A stretch of 64,000 nt of DNA from Amphiduros pacificus (Eukaryota; Annelida; Polychaeta; Phyllodocida; Hesionidae): assembly GCA_949316495.1 (NCBI GenBank), contig OX439006.1, forward strand, positions 46,764,439-46,828,438, given 5' to 3'. The notes beneath the pieces were generated by a model, which did not search any database, was not told where the DNA came from, and worked only from the letters and a program-made list of their open reading frames with translations. The translations under genes were made by a program, and so were the position numbers. Below are positions 51,601-63,545 of this stretch, in pieces; the stretch's first letter is position 1, and each line of letters opens with the position of its first letter.

Positions 51601-51785
51601 CAAAGTAAACAAGGTCTACTCTGTGAGGTACACATCATCACATGGTTTACTCTGTGAGGTACACATCATCACATGGTTTACTCTGTGAGGTACACATCAT
51701 CACATGTACATATATGGTTTATTTCATGAGGTAAACACATCATCACATGGTTTACTTCATGAGGTACACATAAGCACATGGTTTA
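51600..51785. repeat. About 31-bp minisatellite, five to six copies
   Basis: TGTGAGGTACACATCATCAC followed by ATGGTTTACTC. One unit carries a small TACATATATG insertion. Confidence 0.92.
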
Positions 51786-51825
51786 CTATTATCATTGTTA
51801 ACATAATATCGTCAATGTGACTGTG

Positions 51826-51828
<3 letters not shown>

Positions 51829-51909
<81 letters not shown>
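51829..51909. repeat. (TA)n microsatellite, about 81 bp
   Basis: A pure TA run. Confidence 0.98.
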
Positions 51910-51910
<1 letters not shown>

Positions 51911-53535
51911 TGTTTCCATACCTTACATTATTCAAACTGTATATTTGTAATGATATAGCCTTGACACATTGTCATTTGATATTGAGAAGAACCAATATTT
52001 GATCTCAGTTGCTTCTAACTAGCGTCAACACTGCAATTCTAGGTGAAAGTCATACAATAATCTGATAGAGAAATATCTGAGCAACACAAATATATTATTT
52101 TTTTGACAAGCAGACAAGTTTAAAAACAGACTAACATGGGCACTCCATATTCTGAACTGAATTATGAAAAAATTATATGTTTCTGAATTGAATTACAAAA
52201 GAAATTCAAAAGATAACATAAACACCACTCTGATTTATGTACACTCGAATACATTCACAAGAAACTAAATATTGATCCGCCCTTGTTTGTGGTAAACAAT
52301 TTCATTCTCAAATCAGCAAGCAGAAAATTGATTTATTGAGTAAATATGAATGTATGAAACGGTAATGTATCAAGTAAGCAAGCACGCATCTATAATTCAC
52401 CGTAAATGTTTCATGATCCGCTAATATTGAATATCAGGGAGGCTTTGAAAGATATGGGTGTGGTCAACGGCGGAAAGGAAGAACGGAACGTCATGCGAGA
52501 TTACTCTGTCCTCATGGTTCAGGCATTTAGAGAAGGCTTCGGGTGTTCCCTCCAAATCCTGCTCGTCATTATTTAAAGAAAATCCGTCCATTTGAGTCAT
52601 CTCACTGGTGACAGAAAAAGGGGAAAGGCCAATAGCTCTAGTCAGGACTAAAGCGAAATATCGTTTCATAATGTTAAATGCTATAAACCTCAGGGGATCC
52701 ATCCATTAATTATATCTATGGGGGGTAACTGTCAATTGACCTTGCTCAGTCTTATTCCCTTTATGGCTTTTAAGAAATCACTCATAAAATGCCCTGTCTT
52801 TGGAGAAAACTTCCTTTGCTTATCAGACTTTTTTTTATTGCGGGGAAACCTAAATTGCCAAAGGCCATTTTTGAGGTTTTTTCCATCAATTTTGCAATAA
52901 TGAGAATTATTTTTGATTGGGGAATTTGAGAAAATGAGAAATATAAAATATCCTACTCCGTAATCTAGGATTGGAATAAGACTTGACATGGAGGACTCCT
53001 GTAACGTTAGTAACAGACCAATTTATCCATGTTTGTATCAGTAATTCGGTCAATCTGCCATTTGCCAAACAGATGAGAAGGGGGAACGGGAGGCCAGGGC
53101 TGCAGGCAATAATCTAGTGATCACATAAGGTGCTCTGCAATCGATGGCGATTATAGGACGCAAAGCAGTCACACATAAACATTGCAGGGTCCTCGACAAT
53201 TAATATGTGTTTGACAAATGCGGGGTTAATGGTATGCCTCCTGCCCGATGCACTCTTCAATCTAGTTTTTTTTTGCCTGTATTCATCTCCAATAATATCT
53301 TATCTTTTCCTGCTGTCTCTACAAAACGGCTCTAATCACACTAAGCCTTGAGTATGCCTCGTCATCCACCGATTCAATGAGACCTGGGCCAAATCGATGG
53401 CAGTTTAAGAGACTCTGAAATAAAATAGTCATTTCCTATTAACATGAAGAGTTTTGTCTGACCCTTTCCGATAGCAACTGGGAGACTCTCAAATGTACGT
53501 CAAAGTTGATTCCAGCGAATGGGAAGCTATGTTTT
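51910..53535. other. Single-copy intergenic DNA, no gene seen
   Basis: A 93-codon minus-strand frame at 52421-52702 has no recognisable domain or clear splice context. I record the stretch as unassigned. Confidence 0.4.
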
Positions 53536-53539
53536 GATT

Positions 53540-55035
53540 CTAGCCTATAAATTTTTAGTTTCAATGCAGGGGGTTCTGATTCTAGTCCATGGATATGTTA
53601 GTCTTACTGCAGGGGGTTCTGATTCTAACCCATGGATATTTAGTCTCAATGCAGGGGGTTCTGATCCTAGCCCATGGATATTTAGTCTCAATGCAGGGGG
53701 TTCTGATTCTAACCCATGGATATTTAGTCTCAATGCAAGGGTTCTGATTCTAGACCATGAATATTTAATCTTAATGTGGGGAGTTCTGATTCTAGCCCAT
53801 GGATATGTTAGTCACAATGTAGGGAGCTAGACCCTAGCCCATGGATATGTTAGTCACAATGTAGGGAGCTAGACTCTAGCCCATGGATATGTTAGTCATA
53901 ATGCAGGGGGTTCTGATTCTAGCCCATGGATATTTAGTATCAATGTAGGGGGCTAGACTCTAGCCCATGGAAATTTAGTCTCAATGCAGGTATTCTGATT
54001 CTAGCCCATGGATATTTAGTCTCAATGTAGGGGGCTAGATTCTAGCCCATGGATATTTAGTCTCAATGTTGGGAGTTCTGATTCTAGCCCATGGATATGT
54101 TAGTCACAATGTAGGGAGCTAGACCCTAGCCCATGGATATGTTAGTCACAATGTAGGGAGCTAGACCCTAGCCCATGGATATGTTAGTCACAATGTAGGG
54201 AGCTAGACTCTAGCCCATGGATATGTTAGTCATAATGCAGGGGGTTCTGATTCTAGCCCATGGATATTTAGTATCAATGTAGGGGGCTAGACTCTAGCCC
54301 ATGGAAATTTAGTCTCAATGCAGGTATTCTGATTCTAGCCCATGGATATTTAGTCTCAATGTAGGGGGCTAGATTCTAGCCCATGGATATTTAGTCTCAA
54401 TGTTGGGAGTTCTGATTCTAGCCCATGGATATTTAGTCTCAATGCAGGGGGTTCTGATTCTAGCCCATGGATATTTAGTCTCAATGCAGGGGGTTCTGAT
54501 TCTAGCCCATGGATATTTAGTCTCAATGCAGGGGGTCTGATTCTAGCCCATGGTTATTTTGTCTCAATGCAGGGGGTTCTGATTCTAGCCCATGGATATT
54601 TAGTCTCAATGCAGGGGGTCTGTTTCTAGCCCAGGAAAATTTAGTATCAATACAGGGGGCTATGAGTCTAGCCCATGGATATTTAGTCTCAATGCAGGGG
54701 AGTCTGATTCTAGCCCATGGATATTTAGTCTCAATGCAGGGGGTTCTGATTCTAGCCCATGGATATTTAGTCTCAATGCAGGGGGTTCTGATTCTAGCCC
54801 ATGGATATTTAGTCTCAATGCAGGGGGTTCTGATTCTAGCCCATGGATATTTAGTCTCAATGCAGGGGGTTCTGATTCTAGCCCATGGATATTTAGTCTC
54901 AATGCAGGGGGTTCTGATTCTAGCCCATGGATATTTAGTCTCAAGACAGGGGGTTCTGATCCTAGCCCATGGATATTTAGTCTCAAGACAGGGGGTTCTG
55001 ATCCTAGCCCATGGACATTTACAGTAGTCTCATTG
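53540..55035. repeat. 42-bp minisatellite, about 36 copies, with a 334-bp higher-order repeat
   Basis: The unit joins TCTAGCCCATGGATATTTAG to TCTCAATGCAGGGGGTTCTGAT. Units at about 53850-54068 recur with the same variants 334 bases (eight units) later at about 54184-54402. The right third (54680-54950) is nearly homogeneous. As 42 is divisible by three, both strands stay open there (HGYLVSMQGV in plus, NIHGLESEPPALR in minus), a by-product of unit length. Confidence 0.97.
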
Positions 55036-55280
55036 AGCAGGTTCTGATTCAATGCAACATGTCACTTTACAATATGAAGACATCCATTCCAAAGCAAATT
55101 ATTTAGTCAGGAGAATCTAGTCTCCGTGAGATGGGATTTGATTCAGTTGCAAATGTAGTTAATCTCGGAGTGGAGGCTTCTAATGCCCACTAAGTTGTAT
55201 CTTGAAGGCAAGGTGTCATAGCTTTTGCCACATCTTCAGATGTCTTTAATATCGAAGTTCTGATACCTCACTGGCTCTAA
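55036..55280. other. Single-copy spacer
   Basis: No recognised feature between the 42-bp and 41-bp arrays. Confidence 0.5.
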
Positions 55281-55396
55281 TATGAAGAAGTTGAGTACTC
55301 ATAACAAGAGATCAAATTTCAGTAAGAAAAATGCTATTACAAATCATTGACTGGGTATTCTCAGCGAATAAATGCAGTATAAACAGTGTCTAGGTA
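55280..55396. repeat. Decayed left edge of the 41-bp minisatellite
   Basis: Remnants such as GAGTACTCAT, TTCAGTAAGAAAAATGCTA and AAACAGTGTCTAGGTA match unit parts found to the right of the LINE, for example AAACAGTGTCTAGTTACTCA near 56360. Confidence 0.6.
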
Positions 55397-55756
55397 ATAA
55401 ATAATAATAATAATAATAAAATTTGTATAGCGCTGATACCAGACAAGTCTGTTCATAGCGCTGAGTTCAGGACATGCATCCTGAAGAGATGGGTTTTCAG
55501 CCTACTCTTAAACGAGGAGACTGAAGTACTTGTCCTAATATTAGTAGGCAAGGAATTCCAAAGACGTGGACCTACAGATGAGAAGGCCCGGTCACCTATT
55601 GTTCTCAGCCTAGTATTAGGTACATGTAGGTGGGTGCCGTCATTGGATCTTAGACCGCGTTCACCTTCTTTTATCAGGAGTAGATCCCGTAAGTAAGGCG
55701 GAGCCTTACCATTAAGGGCTTTCCAGGTTAATAGAAGAATTTTAAAATCAATTCTC
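55397..55756 (-). mobile_element. CR1/L2-type LINE, 3' end only
   Basis: Read on the minus strand, an open frame of 100 codons (55755-55453) begins inside the reverse-transcriptase ORF's C-terminal region and ends at TGA. Its motifs are familiar from L2/CR1-group elements: RIDFKILLLTWKALNG, PPYLRDLL, VPNTRLRTIGDRAFS, PRLWNSLP and FKSRLKTHLF. A short 3' untranslated part with GTCTGGTATCAGCGCTATAC and an (ATT)n tail follow. The copy is strongly 5'-truncated, as LINE insertions usually are. The frame is undamaged over its length, suggesting a fairly recent insertion. GGTA on both sides may be a target duplication. It sits within a 41-bp minisatellite. Confidence 0.9.
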
Positions 55757-56450
55757 GGTACTCATTCCAATCTCAATGAGTAACTATATGACTAAGTACT
55801 CATTCTAATCTCAGTGAGTAAATACTATATGACTAAGTACTCATTCCAATCTCAATGAGTAACTATATGACTAAGTACTCATTCTAATCTTAGTGAGAAA
55901 ATACTATATGACTAAGTACTCATTCTAATCTCAGTGAGTAAATGCTATATAACTAAGTACTCATTCTAATATCAGTGAGAAAATACTATATGACTAAGTA
56001 CTCATTCTAATCTTAGTGAGAAAATGATATATGACTAAGTACTCATTCTAATCTCAGTGAGTAAATACTATATGACTAAGTACTCATTCTAATCGTAGTG
56101 AGAAAATGATATATGACTAAGTACTCATTCTAATTTTAGTGAGAAAATGCTATATGACTAAGTACTCATTCTAATCTCAGTGAGTAAATACTATATGACT
56201 AAGTACTCATTCTAATCTTAGTGAGAAAATGCTATATGACTAAGTACTCATTCTAATCTTAGTGAGAAAATGCTATATGACTAGATACTCATTCCAATCT
56301 CAGTGAGTGAATTATGTATGATTAGATAGTTATTTTAATCTCAGTGAGTAAATGCTGGTTAAACAGTGTCTAGTTACTCATTCCAATCTTGTTGAGTCAA
56401 TGCTGTATGACAAGGTACTCGTTCCAATCTCAGTAAGTGACTACTGTATT
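55757..56450. repeat. 41-bp minisatellite, about 15 copies
   Basis: GTACTCATTCTAATCTCAGT followed by GAGTAAATACTATATGACTAA. Right-hand units from about 56300 are more diverged. Confidence 0.95.
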
Positions 56451-56532
56451 AAAGTGACTGGACACTCCTCCATATCACAGTGCATTTATAAGTTATAAAA
56501 AGAGAATTCTTTTATCTCAAGCTTTCTTGTCT

Positions 56533-56860
56533 GATCTCAGTGAGCTTTCTGCAGCTGAGATCAAAGGTTGGGCCCTGTTTTCTCCTGTCTTGGTGAGGTG
56601 GATGGGTTGGAATGTCTGATCTCAGTTGTCTGATCTCAGTTGTCTGATCTCAGTTGTCTGATCTCAGTTGTCTGATCTCAGTTGTCTGATCTCGGTTGTC
56701 TGATCTCAGTTCTCTGACCTCGGTTGTCTGACCTCGGTTGTCGGATCTCAATTGTCTAATTTCAGTTGACGGATCTCGGTAAGCTTTCTGCAGCTGAGAT
56801 CAAAGATAGGGCCCTGTTTTCTCCCGTCTCTGTTGAGGTTGGTGGGTGGGTTGGCATGTC
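56533..56860. repeat. 14-bp repeat between two diverged copies of an 80-bp flank
   Basis: TTGTCTGATCTCAG and variants repeat about ten times at 56610-56770. On both sides lies AGCTTTCTGCAGCTGAGATC followed by GGGCCCTGTTTTCTC and a GTTGG end (56545-56612 and 56780-56852). The array therefore seems to have grown between, or with, a duplicated segment. Confidence 0.85.
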
Positions 56861-57790
56861 ACCCAGAGGCAACAGCAAAGTTGCAGACTCTATCAAAGAA
56901 ATGTGATACGACTAGACTCATTTTGATCAACTTAATTGGATTTGTCATTTTGCCATGTTGCTGGGCTGTGTCTTGAAGGCCCAGGTCTCCAGTAATAAGC
57001 CTGCATTGTATGTGAAGACACTCCCTTTAAAAGCTAATTAGCTCTGCACTTTTATGGGAACCTCCTCTTTTTAAAGTTAAAACTGCCTGCTTCCGGACCT
57101 GATAGTGGTGTGCTCATTTTATTGCAAATACACATTTAGCATTATAGTAATATTTTCAATATTTTTTTATAACACTGGAATGCGCATAAATAGTGATATT
57201 CATGTTGTTTTTTTCTTCTTGACATTGTTGCTTACATACATTATTTTATACATTATTAATTTCATGCATTATTATGATGATGGTGATGATAATGATGATG
57301 ATGATGATGATGATTATAATTATTATTATTATTATTTTTTATTATTATTATTATTATTTATTTATTTAAATACATTATCAATTAATTGACTGGTTGAGTA
57401 TAAAATTAATGTTTTCTTTTACCAATCAATACCCAATGTTCTGTAAAGGGCTGGAATGCAGAAGTCCAAAGTGCTGATTTGATAACAACACATACTATAT
57501 ACATCATCAATGTTGGTGTGGGCTAATTTGTGGTGACCTTGGTCTCGGGCAGATATATTATGAGGAAGCTATCTGTTGTGTGCTGATCGAGGGATTACCC
57601 TGGATTTTAACAAGATTAGGTACACATCCTGAGTAGATCTCTATTCATCCATACAAAAGACCCGACTCTGACCAGCCCAACTCAATATGGAGCAGAGAGC
57701 GATGTCATCAGACATAACCATTGCAGGGTCAAGACACGGGATGCCAGACACTGTGCACCAAAACAGCTGTATATATTTTTATTTATCACC
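56861..57790. other. Single-copy DNA with a simple-repeat patch
   Basis: (GAT)n passes into (ATT)n at 57275-57366. No gene is seen. Confidence 0.5.
57275..57366. repeat. (GAT)n and (ATT)n trinucleotide repeats
   Basis: About nine GAT-type triplets, then ATT triplets with a T-run interruption. Short open frames across it (DDDDDD, YYYYY) are by-products. Confidence 0.95.
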
Positions 57791-57792
57791 CA

Positions 57793-58385
57793 TATACAGA
57801 CACATACAGACACATACAGGTACATACAGGCACATGCAGACACATACAGGTACATACAGGTACATACAGACACATAGACACATACAGGCACATAGACACA
57901 TACAGGCACATACAGATACATACAGGTACATACAGGTACATACAGGCACATAGACGCATACAGGCACATAGACACATACAGGCACAGACACATACAGGCA
58001 CATACAGACACATACAGGTACATACAGGTACATACAGGCACATACAGACACATACAGGTACATGCAGACACATACAGGTACATACAGACACATATAGGCA
58101 CATACAGACACATATACATGTAGGTACATACAGGCACATACAGGCATATACATGCACATACAGGCACATACAGACATACAGATACATATAGGCACAGATA
58201 CATACAGGCACATACAGGTACATACAGACACATATACATGTAGGTACATACAGGCACATACAGGCACATACAGGCATATACATGCACATACAGGCACATA
58301 CAGACATACAGACACATATAGGCACATACAGGTACATGCAGACACATATAGGTACATACAGGCACATACAGGCACAGACACACCC
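57793..58385. repeat. 6/12-bp minisatellite of ACATACAGGCAC type
   Basis: Hexamer-based units (ACATAC, AGGCAC, AGGTAC, AGACAC) alternate for about 590 bp. As 6 and 12 are multiples of three, every frame stays open for long stretches on both strands. The minus-strand cysteine- and tyrosine-rich frames of over 200 codons (VPVCxYMCLY) have no start or stop context of their own and are not called as genes. Confidence 0.97.
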
Positions 58386-59390
58386 ATACCAACGATGTTC
58401 AAACGTGCACACAAACAATGCCCATGGTCACATACCACTTAGAACATGCAGGCAGTGATATCTTCAAACACATCCATACAGTAGTCACCACATAAACATA
58501 GCCATGCTCATATCAGATCAACAAATAAATCTATCTTTCTGAAAATATTTTCAAGTTCACCAGAGTGTGGTTGTATTAATATATCTAAATATGTATTGTC
58601 GAGTGTTGACTTCCAGAACATCCCCGAACTTGACTGTTCCTCGGCTACCCCAAAACCAGTGACATTTCTCTGAGAACACGTGTGACACGCTAAGACCAAG
58701 CATAAATGATATAACCCAGGCCTTTCAGGAGGTGTACATGGCCATGATGGAATATTTCCACTAGACATATCTCAGCACAAAAGAAATCAATTTGATTTCC
58801 TTCTCATGATGCGGTGCGAATCTTATCTTGCCCACACTAAGTCTTCTCTCCCAACAAATCAATACTGTGTACACACGGGTTACAGCCAAGACTTCTGGAG
58901 TCGGGTCTGTTCCGCTGACCTTTGACCCGACTTCCTCTATTATTAGTTGAGTAACTTAATGAAGGCGGCGTGACACCGGCCACCGACGTGAAGCGCCCCC
59001 TTGTGTACGGCATTTGGCAGTTGACCTCCTGAATGGCGTGCCGTGTTCCTCATGCGATCACGCCGTCAGCACTCATCATCGCATCCTCGGCCAGATCTGA
59101 CAGCAGAACAATGTCATCGCTCGACCGGCATCTTACCAGTTATCAATTGGATTATGTGGGATTAACCAAGGTGATCACACAATTTTTGCATATCTGAGCC
59201 TGTCCATTTAGGGTCTGATCCGTATGGATAGATTAATGGGATGTCAAAAACATCCCATAGTGGCGTATTTTGTATCATATTTTTTATCTCAACAATAAAA
59301 TATTCTTAGCAACATTACAATTTTAACTGATTTTATTGTATGACTGTATGTGATTGTCTGAAATACATTATTACACAGTTCTTGAAAAAG
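58386..59390. other. Single-copy intergenic DNA, no gene seen
   Basis: CpG-richer at about 58900-59130. A CTCF-like core lies on the minus strand at 58993-59006 (ACACAAGGGGGCGC, 12 of 14 consensus positions). No coding exon is recognised. Confidence 0.4.
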
Positions 59391-59397
59391 TTCTGTA

Positions 59398-59470
59398 ACA
59401 CACACACACACACACACACACATACAGATATCATGCTTCCATTGTACACAATGATTGGAAGCATGATATC

Positions 59471-59499
<29 letters not shown>
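59398..59499. repeat. Perfect inverted repeat: 43-bp arms, 16-base loop
   Basis: The left arm (59398-59440) is (CA)n followed by TACAGATATCATGCTTCC. The right arm (59457-59499) is its exact reverse complement, GGAAGCATGATATCTGTA followed by (TG)n. The loop is ATTGTACACAATGATT. Confidence 0.97.
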
Positions 59500-59501
<2 letters not shown>

Positions 59502-62435
59502 TGTCACCTTGGTGATCATTTAGGATGAAGTTTATTATGAATTTCTGAGGTGTTAAGTTGTCAGTGAGAAAATCACGAGTATTCATCTGAAATTCTAAAG
59601 CGATCATATTTGCACCAAAAAGGATTTTTTTTCTTGAAGGAATATTGAATACATGACATCCATTTCAGCAAATACAGAAAAAATATCATAAAAGCAAATG
59701 ACATAAGTTTGAAGTATAAAAGATTTCTCTGGATTGATATCAATCCAAACGGTAACATTTACACAACCTGAGGTTAACTATACCTGACACAGTTTCCCAG
59801 GGTCATCCATTTAACCACAACCCAATTGTCTCCACTTGAATATTCTTCTCAGGAAGAATTGTCATGATAAATAATATTGTTTTTATAAAGAACAATGGCT
59901 CTGGAACACACATCTGGATTATGTTGTGTGTGTGTTTTTTTTTTTTATCTGTAAATGCCACTACCGTAAATAAATATAGGCGCTGTCACTGTTGTCTGTG
60001 ATGATTTGTGGCACACTAATTAACAAGAAACTAACATTGAGTTCATTGTCTCAAACTCAAGTTTAATCACTCCAAATTAACACCCTGCGTAAACATTTGT
60101 TTCTGAAAGGGTATTTTGTTTATTTCCTGAGCTGACTATGTCAGCATAACTTCTCTGCATTGAGGTGGGAGGGTGGGAGGGGGAGGATTTTATATCATTA
60201 TGTCTGTCCTTTAACCTTGATATTCTCTGCTGAAACTACTGGTCTAGGTTCTTGGCTATTTCTAGATAAGGTGTTGTAAATTCATAGGACAAATTCTATC
60301 TATTTCTCAATTTTAAATGATTTTTTTTTTTTAAATATCAAAAGCTATCAGTGAGTTTTGAAGTGGCTCCACCTCCATTGAAATATCAGACACCTGGAAC
60401 ATCCAGTGTCTCATTCTTGTAATCTCAGCATAGCTTTGGTTTGACACTTCCAGAAAATGGAAGGTGGTGGTAACTGATTTGCTGCCATATTGAATTGAAA
60501 ATAACAACTTAAAAAAATTCCAGGAACTTTCTTAAGCAGATATTCATTATCCAAAGGTAAATAAATGCCTATTTTTGTTGTTGTAAAGAAACCTCTATCA
60601 ACACTGATTCTATTTTTTTGGAAAGGATTTAAATGATCTTTTATGAAGCAATTTGCATGCATCCTGAAAATGTTCACAAGCATTGGCATAAAGCATGATT
60701 AACGTCGCTCTAAGGATATTGGCCTTTATAGATGTCTTTTTAAGGTTGGGGTGGAGAAGGTTAATCTTGGGAAGAGCTCATGGCCAAAAATACCCGACCT
60801 TTATAATAGCCTGTCCCCAAATAAAGGTTTGTCCACAGAAAACCAGTTTCCTTGTCAATGTTTATGTTTATATCCTTTGGTCAAATATTACACTTAACTC
60901 TATCATTCATGTTTTTGAAATAAGTTGAAATGTCTGTCACAACCCCAAAATGTTTCACTTGTTTGTTCAGTTCTTTACGGATCAGATATACGGCCTGAAA
61001 TCACAATGCCTGAGGTTGCACATTAGCAGTGTTAAGTAGGAAGATGATCTCTTGATAAAAAAAAACTTGTATAAAATCGGATCGAAACATCATTTCAGGA
61101 GTCTCAACTTGACATATAAATATCAAATGCAGCCATTCTGGATCACATTTCAAATGGAGATATTCATAATTATCAGATACATACATTGCTGCCATGATAT
61201 TTGCCCATAGAAATGCATTGGTCCTTCATTTTCAAATCCAGGCAATAACACTTGTTGGTTTCGCCTGGGTTTTGTGCCCCAATTTTGATACTTAATGATG
61301 TCATATCCAGGAACTTCACAGAGCTATATTTTGAGGTCATAATGATGTTCCTTTTACGCTTATATCACCATTAATAACATTACTGACGGCTCAAACTACA
61401 AAACGTACGTGATGCTGTCAGCCCCCGACCTAAAGCTAAAATTTGTTGTCATGAACATTAGTAGTCAATATGATAATAGAAATATTTTTTTAAGGTGTTT
61501 GAGGACCTAGAGCCAAACATCTATTTGGTCACGAAAAAATGTGAACTATTGAGGTCACGCAAGGCAATCTCGTGACTGTATTGCACCTATCACAAGGTAT
61601 GTGTGACCTTATGGTGTCACGCATGAGCTGTGTGTAAAGTCCACAGATGAAGTCATTCAAGCATTTTACAAAAGGTCCTAAAAAACAATAACCTTGTTTG
61701 TGAAAACATGCTCTGGAAATTTTATTTTTCTTAAATGTGATCAAATATGTTGAGAGAAAAGATAAACATATGAAATCATTAATGAAACTATGTTCACCAT
61801 GAAATTATAAAAATTAGGGTTTAAAACTACTGGGAAATCTGAAACTTTATTTATGAGAAACTACCTGAATTGCAGAAATCTATTCAGGTGGGGCGGGGTA
61901 TTAGCATTTTCAACTACGGTATATCTGAATATTGCCACTGTATTTGAAAGATTAGGCCACTATGGCTGATGTTTGCATTTGACAAATACTCATACAACAT
62001 TGGTTGGCTTATAAGCAAGCGAGGATCTCCTGAACAGATTATATAATGTGACAAAATCTTTTTTCTGACTCAAACATACAGCTTAAAAAAATATACACGG
62101 CATCTCCTTTTATCCAAACCAATTTCTTAATGATATTGTGAAAATACATGGTACAAAAGCTGCTTTCCACCTCTCACGTAGCAAAATCTTATAGTGACCC
62201 CATCTCGGCCTTCATAACAAGCTTTTTGTGGACATCCTTCAAGCCAGACTGAGTGTGCTAAAGTAATTGGCTCTTTTCTTGGATAGCTGGGACGGAGCAT
62301 GCCCTAATACCCATATTTATACATTCAGATGCTCCTCTCAATCCATATAGCCTCTATATTCATATATTTAAAGATATGTAAATTTTAGTGACAAAATTTG
62401 GCAGGCCTTCTAAATCGCATTAAATTTGAAATGTT
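59502..62435. other. Single-copy intergenic DNA, no gene seen
   Basis: AT-rich with homopolymer runs. Short frames only, none recognised. Confidence 0.5.
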
Positions 62436-62439
62436 GAAA

Positions 62440-62847
62440 TGTGTTTCAGAAGGCAGAGGTCATTGTTGACATACTGCTACCTGTATCAGAGGTCATGGTT
62501 GGAATACTGCTTTCTGTATCAGAGGTCATAGTTGACATATTGTTGTCTGTATCAGAGGTTTTGTTGGCATATCACTTCCTGGATCAGAGGCCACACTGCT
62601 ATCTGTAGCAGAGGTCATTGTTGACACACTTGTGTCAGAGGTCATTGTGGGCATACTGCTACCTGTATCAGAGATCATAGTTAAGATACTGCTACCTATA
62701 TCAGAGGTCTCTATAGGCATACTACATGTACTTTCAGTATCAGAGGTCAGAAGGCATATTACTTCCTGTATCAGAGGTCATAGTTGACACACCTGTGCCA
62801 GAGGTCATTGTGGACATACTGCTACCTGTATCAGAGATCATAGTTAA
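62440..62847. repeat. About 34-bp minisatellite, left part
   Basis: TATCAGAGGTCATAGTTGAC followed by ATACTGCTACCTG, about eleven units of uneven length. It ends at a TTAA (62844-62847), where an inserted element starts. Confidence 0.9.
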
Positions 62848-63356
62848 AGGGATTAAGCAATGATTTTGAAAAATATAAGTATCATAAATTAATGATAAAG
62901 ATATTTGCTTTTCAGATCTAAATATTGTTTTGGTTGATGCACTCCAGTAAATGTCTGAAAAAGCTATTTGAAAAGGAACCTAATTTATAGCCTCCTTTTG
63001 AAAGCACATTTCTTTCTTGGCATCATTTTTATGTGGAGTGTGATCATAGAGGCACTGAAAGGTAAAATGACGTCATAAGAGAATGGCAATATGCTTATGA
63101 CGTCATGAAATGTATTGTCTTTGGATAATGCCAGAATGACGTCAAACAGTGCTACCCTACTTTGAGCCTCAATTGAGGTCAAACAAAGTTCACGCTACCC
63201 GTGTTTACCCATCACGTGCAGCTTATGGCTGAGACAGTGCAACCTTTATGTCTTTTAGCAACTTATCTTTTTACTCTATAATAATTTCAATTTGTCATGA
63301 TGTTTATGTGGCTAAGTTTTCAATACACCAAATTGTAGAATTGATGCTTAACACCT
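62848..63356. mobile_element. TTAA-flanked MITE (509 bp) inside the 34-bp minisatellite
   Basis: TTAA sits at both borders (62844-62847 and 63357-63360). The ends are imperfect inverted repeats: left AGGGATTAAGCAATGATTTT, right (reverse-complemented) AGGTGTTAAGCATCAATTCT. A nearby uninterrupted unit at about 62683-62700 reads ATAGTTAAGATACTGCTACC, which is what joining the two flanks at one TTAA would give. A TTAA target is typical of piggyBac- and Kolobok-type elements. No transposase frame is present. Confidence 0.75.
63068..63144. promoter_or_regulatory. Three TGACGTCA (CRE-type) motifs inside the MITE
   Basis: Perfect TGACGTCA octamers occur at 63068-63075, 63098-63105 and 63137-63144. 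This is the CREB/ATF palindrome. The sequence fit is exact; function is inference. Confidence 0.5.
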
Positions 63357-63545
63357 TTAAGATACTGCTACTTATATCAGATGTCTTTATAGGCATACTA
63401 CTTCAAGTATCAGAGGTCACAGAAGGCATATTCCCGGGGGCATATTACTTCCTGTATCAGAGGTCATAGTTGACAGACTGCTACACAATTCTGAGGTCAT
63501 TGTCATAAAGTAGAGTGCTGCTTCTTTTATCAGAGGTCAGAGTAG
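63357..63545. repeat. About 34-bp minisatellite, right part
   Basis: The same units as 62440-62847 (GATACTGCTACTTATATCAG, TATCAGAGGTCATAGTTGAC), resuming directly after the TTAA and fading by about 63545. Confidence 0.88.

Noticed and set aside
54660-55052. Open frames of 121-130 codons on both strands with 14-residue repeats
   Set aside because: A 42-bp tandem repeat keeps frames open automatically. The frames begin and end with the array.
57682-58438. Long overlapping cysteine-rich frames of over 200 codons on the minus strand
   Set aside because: They fall on a 6/12-bp repeat, where no frame can easily acquire a stop. All three frames are open on the same DNA, and there is no start, splice or domain evidence.
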